A stretch of DNA of 64,000 nucleotides from Porodaedalea pini. Taxonomy: Eukaryota > Basidiomycota > Agaricomycetes > Hymenochaetales > Hymenochaetaceae. The position numbers and the translations under genes were made by a program. Location: assembly GCA_002794775.1 (NCBI GenBank), contig NBAY01000109.1, positions 28,373 to 92,372 of the forward strand, given 5' to 3'. Within the stretch, counting starts at the first letter, position 1. Every line of letters begins with the position of its first letter. This document shows, piece by piece, positions 47,901 to 58,141 of the stretch. The notes beneath the pieces were generated by a model. That model made no database searches. It had not been told where the DNA came from and worked only from the letters and a program-made list of their open reading frames with translations.

Positions 47901-50568
47901 TCAGATGGATGCCGTTTCATGATGACGCTGACACCTCAAGTAGACACCCAATGCGGAGACCTTGAAGTTTCTAAAGGATGCTCGCAGGCAAATCGATGTC
48001 TTCGCCACTGCAATTTTGGCAAGCACGCCTCATATCTATCTTTCTATGCTTCCTCTTGCATCGAAAGGATCAGAGATATTCGCGCATTACTCGAAGAATA
48101 TAGGTTCAGTGGTGCAGGTAGAAAGAAGAGGCGATGAAGGCCGGTCGGCTCTGTTGAAATTATTGCTGGGCCATACAAGCACAGTGTCGTCCATTGCTTT
48201 CTCACCTGACGGCACACGGATTGCCTCGGGCTCTTACGATCGCACGATCAGAGTGTGGGATGCCGCAAGCGGGGAGGTCGTTTCCGGGCCGTCCAAAGGG
48301 CACACATCCAGCGTCTCGTCCGTTGCTTTCTCGCCTGACGGCACACGGGTTGCCTCAGGCTCTGGCGATTGCACGATCAGAGTGTGGGATGCCGCAACTG
48401 GGGAGGTCGTCTCCGGGCCGTTCGAAGGTCACACAGACAGCGTCTTGTCCGTTGCTTTCTCGCCCGACAGCACACGCATTGTCTCGGGCTCTAGCGATTC
48501 TACGATCAGAGTGTGGGATGCCACAACTGGGGAGGCCGTCTCCGGGCAGTTCGAAGGGGGCAGCGTCTTGTCCGTTGCTTTCTCGCCTGACGGCACACGG
48601 ATTGTCTCGGGCTCTGGCGATTCTACGATCAGAGTGTGGGATGCCGCAACTGGGGAGGTCGTTTCCAGGCCGTTCGAAGGTCACACAGACAGCGTTTTGT
48701 CCGTTGCTTTCTCGCCTGACGGCACACGGATTGTCTCGGGTTCTTCCGATTGCACGATCAGAGTATGGGATGCCGCAACTGGGGAGGTCGTTTCCAGGCC
48801 ATTCGAAGGTCACACAGGCAACGTCTCGTCCGTTGCTTTCTCGCCTGACGGCATACGGATTGCCTCGGGCTCTTGGGATTCCACAATCAGAGTGTGGGAT
48901 GTCGCGACTGGGGAGGTCGTTTCTGGGCCGTTCGAAGGCCACACAGACAGCGTCTTGTCCGTTGCTTTCTCGCCCGACGGCACACGGATTGCCTCGGGTT
49001 CTTGGGATTCCACAATCAGAGTGTGGGATACCGCAATTGGGGAGGTCGTTTCCGGGCCGTTCGAAGGCCACACAGACAGCGTCTTGTCCGTTGCTTTCTC
49101 GCCCGACGGCACACGCATTGCCTCGGGCTCTTCCGATTCCACGATCAGAGTGTGGGATGCCGCAATTGGGGAGGTTGATTCCGGGCCATTCGAAGGTCAC
49201 ACAGGCAACGTCTCGTCCGTTGCTTTCTCGCCTGACGGCACACGGATTGTCTCGGGCTCTGGCGATTCCACGATCAGAGTGTGGGTTACCGCAACTGGGG
49301 AGGTCGTTTCCAGGCCATTCGAAGGTCACACAGGCAACGTCTCGTCCGTTGCTTTCTCGCCTGACGGCATACGGATTGTCTCGGGCTCTAGCGATTCCAC
49401 GATCAGAGTGTGGGATGCCGCAATTGGGGAGGTCGTTTCCGGGCCGTTCAAAGGGCATACATCCAGCGTCTCGTCCGTTGCTTTCTCGCCTGACGGCACA
49501 CGGATTGTCTCGGGCTCTTCCGATTCCACGATCAGAGTGTGGGATGCCGCAAGCGGGGGGGTCGTTTCCGGGCCATTCGAAGGTCACACAGGCAGTGTCT
49601 CGTCCGTTGCTTTCTCACCCGACGGCACACGGATTGCCTCGGGCTCTTGGGATTGCACGATCAGAGTGTGGGATGCCGCAATTGGGGAGGTCGTTTCTGG
49701 GCCGTTCGAAGGTCACACAAACAGCGTCTTATCCATTGCTTTCTCGCCTGACGGCACATGTATTGCCTCGGGCTCTTGGGATTGCACGATCAGAGTGTGG
49801 GATGCCGCAACTGGGGAGGTCGTTTCCAGGCCATTCGAAGGTCACACATCCAGCGTCTCGTCCGTTGCTTTCTCGCCTGACGGCACACGGATTGCCTCGG
49901 GCTCTGGCGATTGCACGATCAGAGTGTGGGATGCCGCAATTGGGGAGGTCGTTTCCAGGCCATTCGAAGGGCACGCAGACAGAGTTTTGTCTGTTGCTTT
50001 CTCGCCTGACGGCACACACATTGCCTCAGGATCTGATGATAATACAATTAAGGTCTCGGAGGTGAAGGATGAACAAGTCGTCTCGCGCGAAGCTCATACG
50101 CGGAGCGTTTCGTCGTCTGACAGCAATGTCGTTTCGGATTGGAAGTTAGCTGATGATGGATGGATTCGAAGTCAAAAAGGTTACTTACTCCTATGGGTTC
50201 CTCCTCATCTTCGGCCGACTCTTTGGCGCACCCGAAATACTGCGGTTTTCAGTTGCGCCTTTTCTACTAGGCTAGACTTCCGAGGATCTGCTCATGGCAA
50301 TCGCTGGTATGAGTGCTTTGACCCTTCACGAAAAATCACTCCCAATTCCTCTTCCGTTGTTTCTGCTCAGCCCATTGACGAACTATCAAGTGAAAACAGT
50401 GCCACAGATTTGTCTTTCATTGTCCCTGGCGCTTATGTATCTGAACAACTACATGGAAGCACAGGCATCGAATCGAGCCATATTGTCTCTTCGACCCACG
50501 CATTATTCATGTCTGCAGCGCTTGTGCTTTGCATCACTCTCGTGTTCTTTGATAGCAGGTTGTTGTAG
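44994..50568 (+). CDS. C2-NACHT-WD40 STAND receptor (fungal NLR-like) with C-terminal membrane anchor
   Basis: Nine exons read in one frame: 44994-45018, 45085-45217, 45276-45394, 45457-45725, 45777-45827, 45886-46107, 46149-46278, 46333-47888 and 47944-50568, giving 1,709 residues. The N-terminal ~115 residues form a C2-like domain (SRSPGLYVEVKLGDVTKRTR, TKFNIRVKDKKE, AGIIHVRFEE). A helical region includes VHPYVNVVWQATSILYK and VQEYTSHGF. NACHT: Walker A GVAGSGKSTVS (residue ~371) and Walker B VVIVLDALDECG (~467). After a helical region with LFHTSFSDYL come 15 WD40 repeats (~911-1550), a linker and a terminal hydrophobic segment (ALFMSAALVLCITLVFF). By family knowledge, ligand binding to WD repeats drives NACHT oligomerisation in non-self recognition or cell death. 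The 41-nt intron at 46108-46148 is the least certain. Confidence 0.85.
48169..50094 (+). repeat. 129-bp tandem array encoding 15 nearly identical WD40 repeats
   Basis: Fifteen units of 43 codons; unit 4 lacks three codons. The framework GHT..V.SVAFSPDGTRI is almost invariant. Variation concentrates at unit positions 4-5 (ST, SS, DS, GN, GS, NS), 7 (S/L), 23 (Y/G/S/W/D), 25 (R/C/S), 34 (S/T/I) and 40 (G/R). The high identity also leaves two other frames open by chance. Confidence 0.9.
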
Positions 50569-51637
50569 TTACATGTTCACTGGATAACCCTTGACGTTTG
50601 CTATACCTAATTCACTTCTAGGCTTACCGAAAATTAGATTATAAATCAATTAGCTCGTTTTGCAGGTTCTGGTCTCTAAACGAGGTGCATTGAGGTATCC
50701 CGAAGTATCTGATCTAACCATCGAGTCACTGTGTGGGCTAAACCATAGTCGTCTTTCGTACCTCCATGGTGATAACTAATGAACAACATCGCTCTCGGTC
50801 AGACTGTGAGAACACTATGTGTTGCAAGTCGAGGAGTAACTGCAGGTGAGACGAGCACCTATACGAGGTCCTTTTTTCCAGTTGCAGCGAAGGATCTGAC
50901 ATGCAAGGCGAGTCATGCTATGATAAAACTCCGGAGTTGACATCGCTGTGGGACCCATGAGTGAGAGAGTATAGATGTGCGTACATGTCATTATAGCCTT
51001 GGAATGAGATAACCACTAGTACTGAGTTCAACAATGCAACAATGTCTTCCAATGGATCTCAAATAAGGTGAGATAGAGGAGCAGACTGCATGTATGTCTC
51101 ATCTTTATTCCATAGAAGATCCAGAAATTCTTGACGACCTTGTCAAATCTATCACGAGGATCAAGGATGAGGGGAAACAAGTCTTCCAAAAGAGGTGCGT
51201 CCCATTGTTTGATCCACATGACGACTGAGATGAGGCAACTCATGGGAGTCAGTACTTTCCCTCCTACATTATCTTCAAATGCTTATAACGGCGCCGGCAT
51301 TCTCGTCTTTGTAGATACCCTGTTGGTAAGCGTCGTGGTCGAGGCAGAACAAGTCATAAGCTCCACTTACTCCAGAAACACCACATATACACGATGTAAC
51401 CATCGATATGCGTAGATGCAGGATGGAAGTGAAGCTAATCATTTGCAGACGACGCGCGAGATCCACGCGTCTGTGTCACGTGAGCAAATAAAACGCGTGG
51501 GTCCTAAACGCGTACTTCTCGTCTGACTCTGACTTCACCATTCACATTTGCCTCTCTCACTTTTCTCGCAGATCATTGGATGAGAGCCTGTTGAGTCTAA
51601 TCAAGCTGAGAAGAATATAATAAAGGAAGGGAAGATA
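50569..51637. other. intergenic with possible minus-strand exon remnants
   Basis: Minus frames at 51466-51275 (GAYDLFCLDHDAYQQG) and 51243-51028 (WIKQWDAPLLEDLFPLILDP) look like exons of a small gene or remnant. A plausible acceptor (ATCTCAG) precedes the second. No family recognised. Confidence 0.35.
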
Positions 51638-53116
51638 ATGAAGCTAGCTCTGCAATGGTTGCGGGTGGCAGTCGCACTCTACGTCTTTCTTGCAGTCCTA
51701 TACACAACAAACCTTCTCTTCTCGCCTCTTCTGCTTGCTGTTTTCCGCTACGATACTCATAACACCTCAATCCTCAACCTCGTCAGCAAGCTTCACTTGT
51801 CTTCCTCGTTCAGAAGATCGCAAGAGACTGAACCGCAAGCTGCCACCGGCGTCAACCCGAACCTCAACAGCAACGTACCCTTTACGAAGCACGCTGATGA
51901 TCTCATCTACTGGGACAATCCACTCTCAGATGGTGCCTTCTCTCGTGCGTTTGTACGCGACCGCGTTGATACTGCTATGCCCGCATCCCTCTTCCTCAAC
52001 AAGGCCTTCGCCGTCTCCCAGGAACACCTCGCCTACGCCGACACCAGCAACCTAGACATCGTGCCCTACTACTACCGTGCATCCGAGATCGACAAGAAAG
52101 AGGACATCACTATCACGACGCTCGTCACACGCAACCGTTTCACCGTCTTCAAGCAGCTTGTCGAGAAATACCGCGGTCCGATCTCTGTCACCGTGCACGT
52201 CTCGCGTGCTGAGCTTGCAGAACCCAGCGCAGATGGGAATTCCAATTTCCTCGACGCGTTGCATGCACTTTACTCGAGCACACCGCTCATGGCGCGTCTC
52301 GTTGATGTCCACCTCATTCTCACGCCATCTCGCGCCGACCGCCAGTTCAACGCATGGCGCAACGCCGCGCGCTTCTTCGCCCGTACGGACTATGTCATGA
52401 TGCTCGACGTCGACTTCGTTCCCTGTACCGACTTTCGCAGCCGTCTTCTTGCGCACAAGGGTCCAGTGCGAGAGCTGTTGCAGAATGGCAGAGCGGCACT
52501 CGTCATACCCGCATTTGAGTATGTCGACCACAAGGACGGTGCAGACGCTCGGACATTCCCCGCGAGCAAGGAGGAGCTCATTACTTTGTACAACGCGAGC
52601 CGGATCGACATGTTCCATGCCGTGTGGGCGCCAGGGCACAACAGCACCGACTATACGCGCTTCCTCTTCCACGCGCAACCAGGCGAGGTGTATAGAATCA
52701 CGGCAGAGCACTACCAGCACGCGTACGAGCCATACGTGATCTTCCGGCGAGACGGCGGCGTTCCGTGGTGTGATGAACGCTTTGTCGGCTACGGCGGGAA
52801 CAAGGCGGCGTGTCTATACGAGATGTATCTCTCCGGTGTCGACTTTTATGTCCTCGCGGATGACTTCCTCGTCCACCAGTCACATGCGTATGATGAGCAG
52901 GCGCGCAAGCTCGAGCGGCGCTATAATCGGCGAATCTATGCTGATTTTCGCGAGGAGGTTTGTTTGAGGTACTTGACGGCATTCAGAAATGCGGGAAAGC
53001 TGGGAAAGGTAGTCGCACAAAATGCAATCGAAGAGTGTAAGAAGGTCAAGGGTGTTGCTCGGGTTGCATCGATGGTACGTGCACACACTCCACCTCTTGC
53101 TCTGCTCGTGGATTGA
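51638..53116 (+). CDS. GT49 (LARGE-like) glycosyltransferase, type II membrane protein
   Basis: 492 residues as one exon. A GTACGT donor near 53072 and a CCAG acceptor near 53129 allow an alternative, shorter C-terminus. A short cytosolic N-terminus and a signal anchor at about residues 10-35 are typical of Golgi glycosyltransferases. The catalytic domain shows DITITTLVTRNRF, the metal-binding DxD in YVMMLDVDFVPCTDF (~residue 255), FEYVDHKDG and VPWCDERFVGYGGNKAA, then LADDFLVHQSHAYDE. These match family 49 (LARGE/B4GAT1-like glucuronyl/xylosyl transferases). The acceptor in fungi is unknown. Confidence 0.85.
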   Translation: MKLALQWLRVAVALYVFLAVLYTTNLLFSPLLLAVFRYDTHNTSILNLVSKLHLSSSFRRSQETEPQAATGVNPNLNSNVPFTKHADDLIYWDNPLSDGAFSRAFVRDRVDTAMPASLFLNKAFAVSQEHLAYADTSNLDIVPYYYRASEIDKKEDITITTLVTRNRFTVFKQLVEKYRGPISVTVHVSRAELAEPSADGNSNFLDALHALYSSTPLMARLVDVHLILTPSRADRQFNAWRNAARFFARTDYVMMLDVDFVPCTDFRSRLLAHKGPVRELLQNGRAALVIPAFEYVDHKDGADARTFPASKEELITLYNASRIDMFHAVWAPGHNSTDYTRFLFHAQPGEVYRITAEHYQHAYEPYVIFRRDGGVPWCDERFVGYGGNKAACLYEMYLSGVDFYVLADDFLVHQSHAYDEQARKLERRYNRRIYADFREEVCLRYLTAFRNAGKLGKVVAQNAIEECKKVKGVARVASMVRAHTPPLALLVD

Positions 53117-53239
53117 CATTACACACCAGTTACTCGATGGGCATTGATTGACTGGTATAGAGATACTCCAAGATGCAATTGATCGGTATACAAAGAAAAA
53201 ATCCATCCCAAAATGTAATATATGAGCTGTTCAAATGAA

Positions 53240-54451
53240 TCAAGGTTGATTCGTGGTGTTGAAGAGTTCGAACAGGACACGTCCGCCTGTTTCGGCAGCA
53301 TTCGACACATGTTCGAAGCTCGCAAACTCGTGTCCACGGGACTTGAGCGCGTCGAACAAGAGGTCGCGATACGCAGGAATTCCGAGGGGAGATCCACCTA
53401 GCACGAGTAGCGATGATTCAGCGGGGATCGCGAGCGGGATAGACGGGGACGGCCCTGAGGGAGGTTCGAGCAAGAGCGCGATCTGCCCTGCGAGCTCGTC
53501 GGAGGCCGCTTTGAGCACCCGGAGCGCGAGCCGGTCACCGCCGCCCTTTCCCTCAAAGTCTCCGAACGCGGCGCGGAAGACGAGCGGGGAGAGTTGGCTG
53601 AGCCGTTTTTCGCGCTCGAGCGTCCGGTGTGCGGGTAGTGTACCACCAGGCGGGATTGCATCGAATCCCTCGGTTGGATCAGGATCGTGCAATAGCACAA
53701 GCAGCTCCGGCGCGCTCTTCACCCCAAAGAGCGCCAACACGCGCGTGCGCAGAGCGAAAGTGTCTGGATCGTATGCGGGCGGTGAGAGCGGCGTGCCCGC
53801 AAGGACGGCAAGCTCGTGTTCGCGAAGGAGCTGCCGGATGGCTTCGCGTCCGATGTGAAACCCGCCTCCCTCATCGCCAAGGATCCAGCCCCAGCCGCCG
53901 ATGCGCGCGATCTCCTTCGGCACCTCGCCTAGCTCACTGTTCGCCGTGGGCGTGAGCCGGAAGCTCGCGGCGGTGGAGCCTGTCCCGCCGACGACGGCCA
54001 CGCACGTACGCAGAGTCGGATCACGTCTGGCGGCGGTGACGAGCGGCGCAGCGAGGAGCATCGTGTCGTTCGCGAGTATGAAGTGCGGCGGGCTCGGCGG
54101 GAGGGAAAGCAGAGCACTTAGCCGAGGGGTGATTTCCGCGACTGCTTCAGGAGTGTCGACGCCCGAGACGCCAAACCAGGCTGCGGCGAAGTGCGACTCC
54201 CCAGAGGCGACTGGCAGGAGTGATTTCCGATATTCGACGCCGCAAGTACGCAAAGCGACCTCTATGCAGCTCGTCACCTCGTTGAGAAAGCCATTGAGGC
54301 CTAGATAGGAGAAGTTAGAGGGCCCGCCGTTGATGCGTGTGCGGACTGCGCCCGTGCTATCTGTGATTGTGACCGCTGTCTTTGAGCCGCCGCAGTCGAC
54401 ACATAGGTAATAGCCCAAGCTTGTCGCCGTCGCCGTCGTAGTGAGCCGCAT
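53240..54451 (-). CDS. N-acetylglucosamine kinase-like protein (BadF/BadG/BcrA/BcrD ATPase family)
   Basis: Single exon, 403 residues. Phosphate-binding motif YLCVDCGGSKTAVTI at residue ~15, NGGPSNFSYLG, the middle motif CVAVVGGTGSTAASF, GGWGWILGDEGGGFHIGREAI, and the C-terminal LLVLGGSPLGIPAYRD. These are the signatures of the ASKHA-fold BcrAD_BadFG family, in which eukaryotic members are N-acetylglucosamine kinases. A cytosolic role in amino-sugar salvage, such as recycling of chitin-derived GlcNAc, is inferred. It is transcribed towards the GT49 gene, with only about 120 bp between their ends. Confidence 0.85.
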   Translation of the reverse strand: MRLTTTATATSLGYYLCVDCGGSKTAVTITDSTGAVRTRINGGPSNFSYLGLNGFLNEVTSCIEVALRTCGVEYRKSLLPVASGESHFAAAWFGVSGVDTPEAVAEITPRLSALLSLPPSPPHFILANDTMLLAAPLVTAARRDPTLRTCVAVVGGTGSTAASFRLTPTANSELGEVPKEIARIGGWGWILGDEGGGFHIGREAIRQLLREHELAVLAGTPLSPPAYDPDTFALRTRVLALFGVKSAPELLVLLHDPDPTEGFDAIPPGGTLPAHRTLEREKRLSQLSPLVFRAAFGDFEGKGGGDRLALRVLKAASDELAGQIALLLEPPSGPSPSIPLAIPAESSLLVLGGSPLGIPAYRDLLFDALKSRGHEFASFEHVSNAAETGGRVLFELFNTTNQP

Positions 54452-54939
54452 ACCAGGTCGCTAGAGTCTAAGACGAGGCTGTATGCGCGATCACGCGTTG
54501 TGCGCTGAGCTGTTGCTTCCTCTTAGCCGGCCCTAAATACGCCCGTATAAGATTGTGTTTCTTGCCCTTTTCATCCTTTTCCAGTGCGGCGACACGGCTT
54601 TACCTGTTTCCCAATGTTGCTCATGGCTGCGCTCTACCACGCGGCCGTTCGAGTGTCAGGCCGTGTCCCGAGCGACGTTCGGCCGTCTCAGCACCCATTC
54701 GACAGACTCGACCACCATGGTCAGTCGAAGGGTCGGTGGGTTCCGTACATTTATCTTGCTTTTCATAAATATAGAATTGGATAATATCTCTACCAAATGC
54801 GTTCATACACGCATCCTCACCGAAAGTAATGAAGAAAAAAGGCCGTCGGGCTCCCGTTCGTCCGTACATGCGTGTAGATTACCCCTCCAACCATTACACC
54901 TCCCCGTCAGATCTTCTCTTACGTCCAAGCCCTCTCCTT
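54452..54939. other. intergenic
   Basis: Promoter side of the kinase-like gene and 3' flank of ERV14. Nothing else seen. Confidence 0.5.
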
Positions 54940-55692
54940 CTACTCGCTCTCTGCAATCAGTGCTACGATCATCCTGTGCAGGTTAAATTTCAATACACGC
55001 AGAGTGCGGAACATGAAGCATGAGAACGTACCGATAGAGGTAGTAGAAGAAACTAAGTAAGTAGAATCCGAGCTTGATGAACGACTCCTTTTTGTGCCCA
55101 GATAGTGTACGGAAGATCTCCGTCGCGTCGTACATGTGCGTCTTATTCAGAATTCTGGCAGTCGCGATGTAGTATGAGCAGAGAAGCTCGAACGAAATGG
55201 ATAGATGATACGCACTTGTTGGCGTTGAAGGCGACAAGTGGTGCATTGAGAAGGAATGCAGTCCATTGGCCAGAAAGGAGGAAGAGAAGCGTCAAGAACG
55301 CGTGTGCGCCGTTTTCAGGTAGAACGAACTGCGTGCACGCAGTCAGAACATTTCGACATGGACGCTACGATTACACGCACCTGGTTGAGTTTGTTGCAGA
55401 GGTCAATGGGGTTGATGTAGTCGCATTCGAGGTCGGAGAACATGATGATCTATTTAAGACAAAACACGTCAGCTTATCGGTGCACGCGCAGAAAGAAAGA
55501 CAGAGAGACGAACGAAGAAAACCATCGTAAAGAGCAGCCCGGCCGCAAAGAGGACCGAGAACAGAAATAACCAGCCTTCCGACAGCCAGATAGATATCCC
55601 ATCGGGTTCACCAAGGAAAGAAAGCAGACGACGTCAGCAGGATGCTTTCATTTGTCTTATCTGCAGTAGGAAATCACACCTTCTCCAAGCAT
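54940..55692 (-). CDS. ERV14: Erv14/cornichon family ER cargo receptor
   Basis: A membrane adaptor that loads transmembrane cargo into COPII vesicles. Exon 1 is only 13 nt (55692-55680), encoding MLGE plus one base. Exon 2 starts at 55575 with GWLFLFSVLFAAGLLFTMVF. Further exons give IIMFSDLECDYINPIDLCNK, then FVLPENGAHAFLTLLFLLSG, ILNKTHMYDATEIFRTLSGH and SFIKLGFYLLSFFYYLYR. A last exon has MIVALIAESE and the stop at 54942-54940. Total length is about 140 residues with three to four membrane spans, as in the family. Without the micro-exon no in-frame ATG exists upstream of GWLFLF. The first residues then match the usual MSGE-GWLFLF start. Confidence 0.9.
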
Positions 55693-56479
55693 CTTGACTT
55701 TGCCTTTACGGTCGTGGGCGTCGTAGGTGTAGTACTGTCGTCGCTGCCGTTGACGGTGTGCGGTCGACGAGCAACTGAGACTAGAGGAGATATCGAACGA
55801 CGCGCCCTCGACCTCTCCTGACGCCCCATTACGTCGACGCTGTGATCCTGCTGTCACCGTGACACATGTCACTTAGCTGCGTAACTTTGACTCCGAATCC
55901 ACCACACAGTACTACTAGTACTGCTACCAGTACTAGTGCCAGTGGCTAGTCTCCTTACTATGCTCGACACAATTCTCATTCAGTGCTTCGCTCTCAATTT
56001 ACTTCAGGTAAATGAATTCTCATACGGGCAAATGCTTTGTGCGTCGCGGACCCCCTTCTGAACATATCTATACAGCTTCGAGCAGTGGTGGCGAGTCTAT
56101 AAATTCAAGTTGGACTGCTCCGCTTCAGGTTCACGTCCGCTAGACAATCAGCAAAAGGCAGAAAGTGCCATCCCCCTGAGCTGCGACTCTCTACTGTGCT
56201 CGTAATAAGAATGACCCTTGAGTGCGACATAGCAACAGAAACAAACGATGGCCCTTTTTCAGGCGGCCCCGGGCTGACTTTGCTATTTTCACCAGTGCAA
56301 AGACCGATCGCCACAAGAATTTGACCATGCAATGAGGTACTATTATGTGATATATGATTTTTTTCCTACTGATTTAATATATGACTTTGCCTGCTGATGT
56401 TTGACTATTCCGGAAGTTATAAAAGCAGGCCTACAATGACCGGAGTGGTAGATATCTCCTGCAAGTTTTCAAGTACGAA
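55693..56479. other. intergenic
   Basis: Divergent promoter region between ERV14 and the phosphatase-like gene. No further gene recognised. Confidence 0.5.
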
Positions 56480-57529
56480 ATGTCAATGTCGGAAGGAACT
56501 CAAAGAAGTAACAAAAGACGCCATGAGGAAGTTAGAGAACATGAATTTGCAGCTGTGACGAAAGCAAACTTAAAGAGCAAGAAGACAAGGATGGACTCTG
56601 AGGACAGCGATGGAAGCCAGGGATCGGTAGCCAAGGCAAAACCGAAGCCCTCTGAGGCCACATCAAGAACGACGAGGGGTTCTGGGAAGGCTGGAGAAAA
56701 GAAACATACACCAAAAGATAGTGACTCCAAAATCAAGTCAGGAACCAATGATCAAGTCGGACGTGCCAAGGAATCTCAAGTATCCGGTACACAAGATTCA
56801 GGTGTCTTCTCTGGACCTTCAAAGGACGCAAAGAAAAAGGACACATCTAGTCAAAGAGCTCACTCTTCAGCGCTACACGCATCCGAGACTCAGAAGCCAT
56901 GCAGACTCCACAAAGCACCGATCACTTCTGCCATGGTATGCTATGTAGGATACGGAATCTACATAGGCTCGTGGAGGGCAGTGTGCACTAACTTCCTAAA
57001 GGCCAACAATATCACGCATGTCTTGAGTCTCGGTCAGAAACCCCTGACCGGGGAGTCGCTAGAAGATTTCAATTGGAAGTACTTGGCCATTGAGGACATA
57101 GGTGATGCACGAATCGAAGGCATATTCGGCCCTGCATTTGAATTCATTGATGAAGGCACCTCTGGAACAAACAAGATTATGGTTCACTGTCGAATGGGAT
57201 ACTCGCGCTCGCCAGCAGTTGTGATAGGTTACTTGCAAGACAAGAAGAACTATTCATGGTTTCAGGCATTTGTGTGGGTTGCAAGAAGGCGGCCTCAGAT
57301 CTGGCTTCTGGATAGATTTAGGAGGACCTTTGATGAGAAAGCAAGACAAGAGGGCAGCAATGCTGTAGACTTTAATCTCCCGGGAGACAACGCTGACACT
57401 GTCAAGGAGAGAGTGGATGCAAACAGTACACATTTAGAAAAGTTGCACGTGTCATTCTCAGGTTGCGCAGAAGACAGTAGAAAACACGAGTCTGTTGTCT
57501 TCTGGACTGAAGAAGCTAAAGAAAGGTAA
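56480..57529 (+). CDS. dual-specificity protein phosphatase-like protein with charged N-terminal tail
   Basis: Single exon, 349 residues; the start MSMSEGTQRSNKRR is the first Met. Residues 1-150 are low-complexity Lys/Ser/Thr-rich and probably disordered or nuclear. Residues ~160-300 form a DSP domain: YGIYIGSWRAVCTNFLKANN, ITHVLSLGQKP, YLAIEDIGDARIEGIFGPAF. The active-site loop MVHCRMGYSRSPAVVIGYL has catalytic Cys at ~237 and the HCx5R signature. The general-acid Asp is probably in AIEDIGDARI. A putative Tyr/Ser/Thr phosphatase; substrate unknown. GTAAGT follows directly after the last coding triplets, so a further exon is possible. Confidence 0.8.
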   Translation: MSMSEGTQRSNKRRHEEVREHEFAAVTKANLKSKKTRMDSEDSDGSQGSVAKAKPKPSEATSRTTRGSGKAGEKKHTPKDSDSKIKSGTNDQVGRAKESQVSGTQDSGVFSGPSKDAKKKDTSSQRAHSSALHASETQKPCRLHKAPITSAMVCYVGYGIYIGSWRAVCTNFLKANNITHVLSLGQKPLTGESLEDFNWKYLAIEDIGDARIEGIFGPAFEFIDEGTSGTNKIMVHCRMGYSRSPAVVIGYLQDKKNYSWFQAFVWVARRRPQIWLLDRFRRTFDEKARQEGSNAVDFNLPGDNADTVKERVDANSTHLEKLHVSFSGCAEDSRKHESVVFWTEEAKER

Positions 57530-58141
57530 GTCGAGTCCTACCGCAGTTGAGACTGGACTCCTGGTATTCAAAATCATGTTCGTTCACTAGCGCTTCGTCA
57601 AAAGCACCGTGAAATAAGGATTGTTCTGTATCACGATCTTTAGAGCCTAGCATATAGCCTCAACGGTCGATCTGTTACCTAAATCCATTGTGTAGAAAAG
57701 GAGACAGCTCTGTACCTTCATGGCTTTCATATTCGCGTACCTACTTATAAGATCAGCCTAAATGAGATATTAGAAAGACACGAAAAAATGGTCGCGCAAG
57801 CACTCCGAATCTTGCCGACTTTGCAACCACAGACATTTGCCGTTATAACTGTGCATATATAATCAACCTTGTTCTGCATAGTCCAACTTGCCCGTATCTC
57901 TGGTTTGAAAACAAAGAATATTATTCCTCCCACTGAGCGTGCACTAAATCAACCTCCTGACGAAAGAATACATCCTGCTCAGGCCAGCTCCTTGCTGAAG
58001 GCTACATCGGTACCGAGCCGCCATAAGAGTCGCCCTCGAGGCTCGATTTTCCCCTCTCAACATATCCGATTGCTTTGTAGAACGAATGCTGTAGAGTACG
58101 TAATGTATAATCAGTGCTTGTTCCTTTCTATATAAGAATTT
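57530..58141. other. intergenic
   Basis: No recognised gene between the phosphatase-like gene and the possible minus-strand gene to its right. Confidence 0.45.

Noticed and set aside
48194..50065. A 623-codon open frame overlapping the WD40 array in another frame, and a 410-codon antisense frame at 48355-49587
   Set aside because: Both are by-products of a 129-bp repeat without stops in several frames. The WD40 frame has clear domain content and joins the NACHT exons in phase.
52052..52720. 222-codon minus-strand frame inside the GT49 gene
   Set aside because: Antisense to a gene with clear family motifs and no features of its own.
53253..53858. 201-codon plus-strand frame opposite the kinase-like gene
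   Set aside because: It lies antisense to an intact 403-residue gene with family motifs and is Ser/Arg/Pro-rich, typical of a shadow frame in GC-rich coding DNA.
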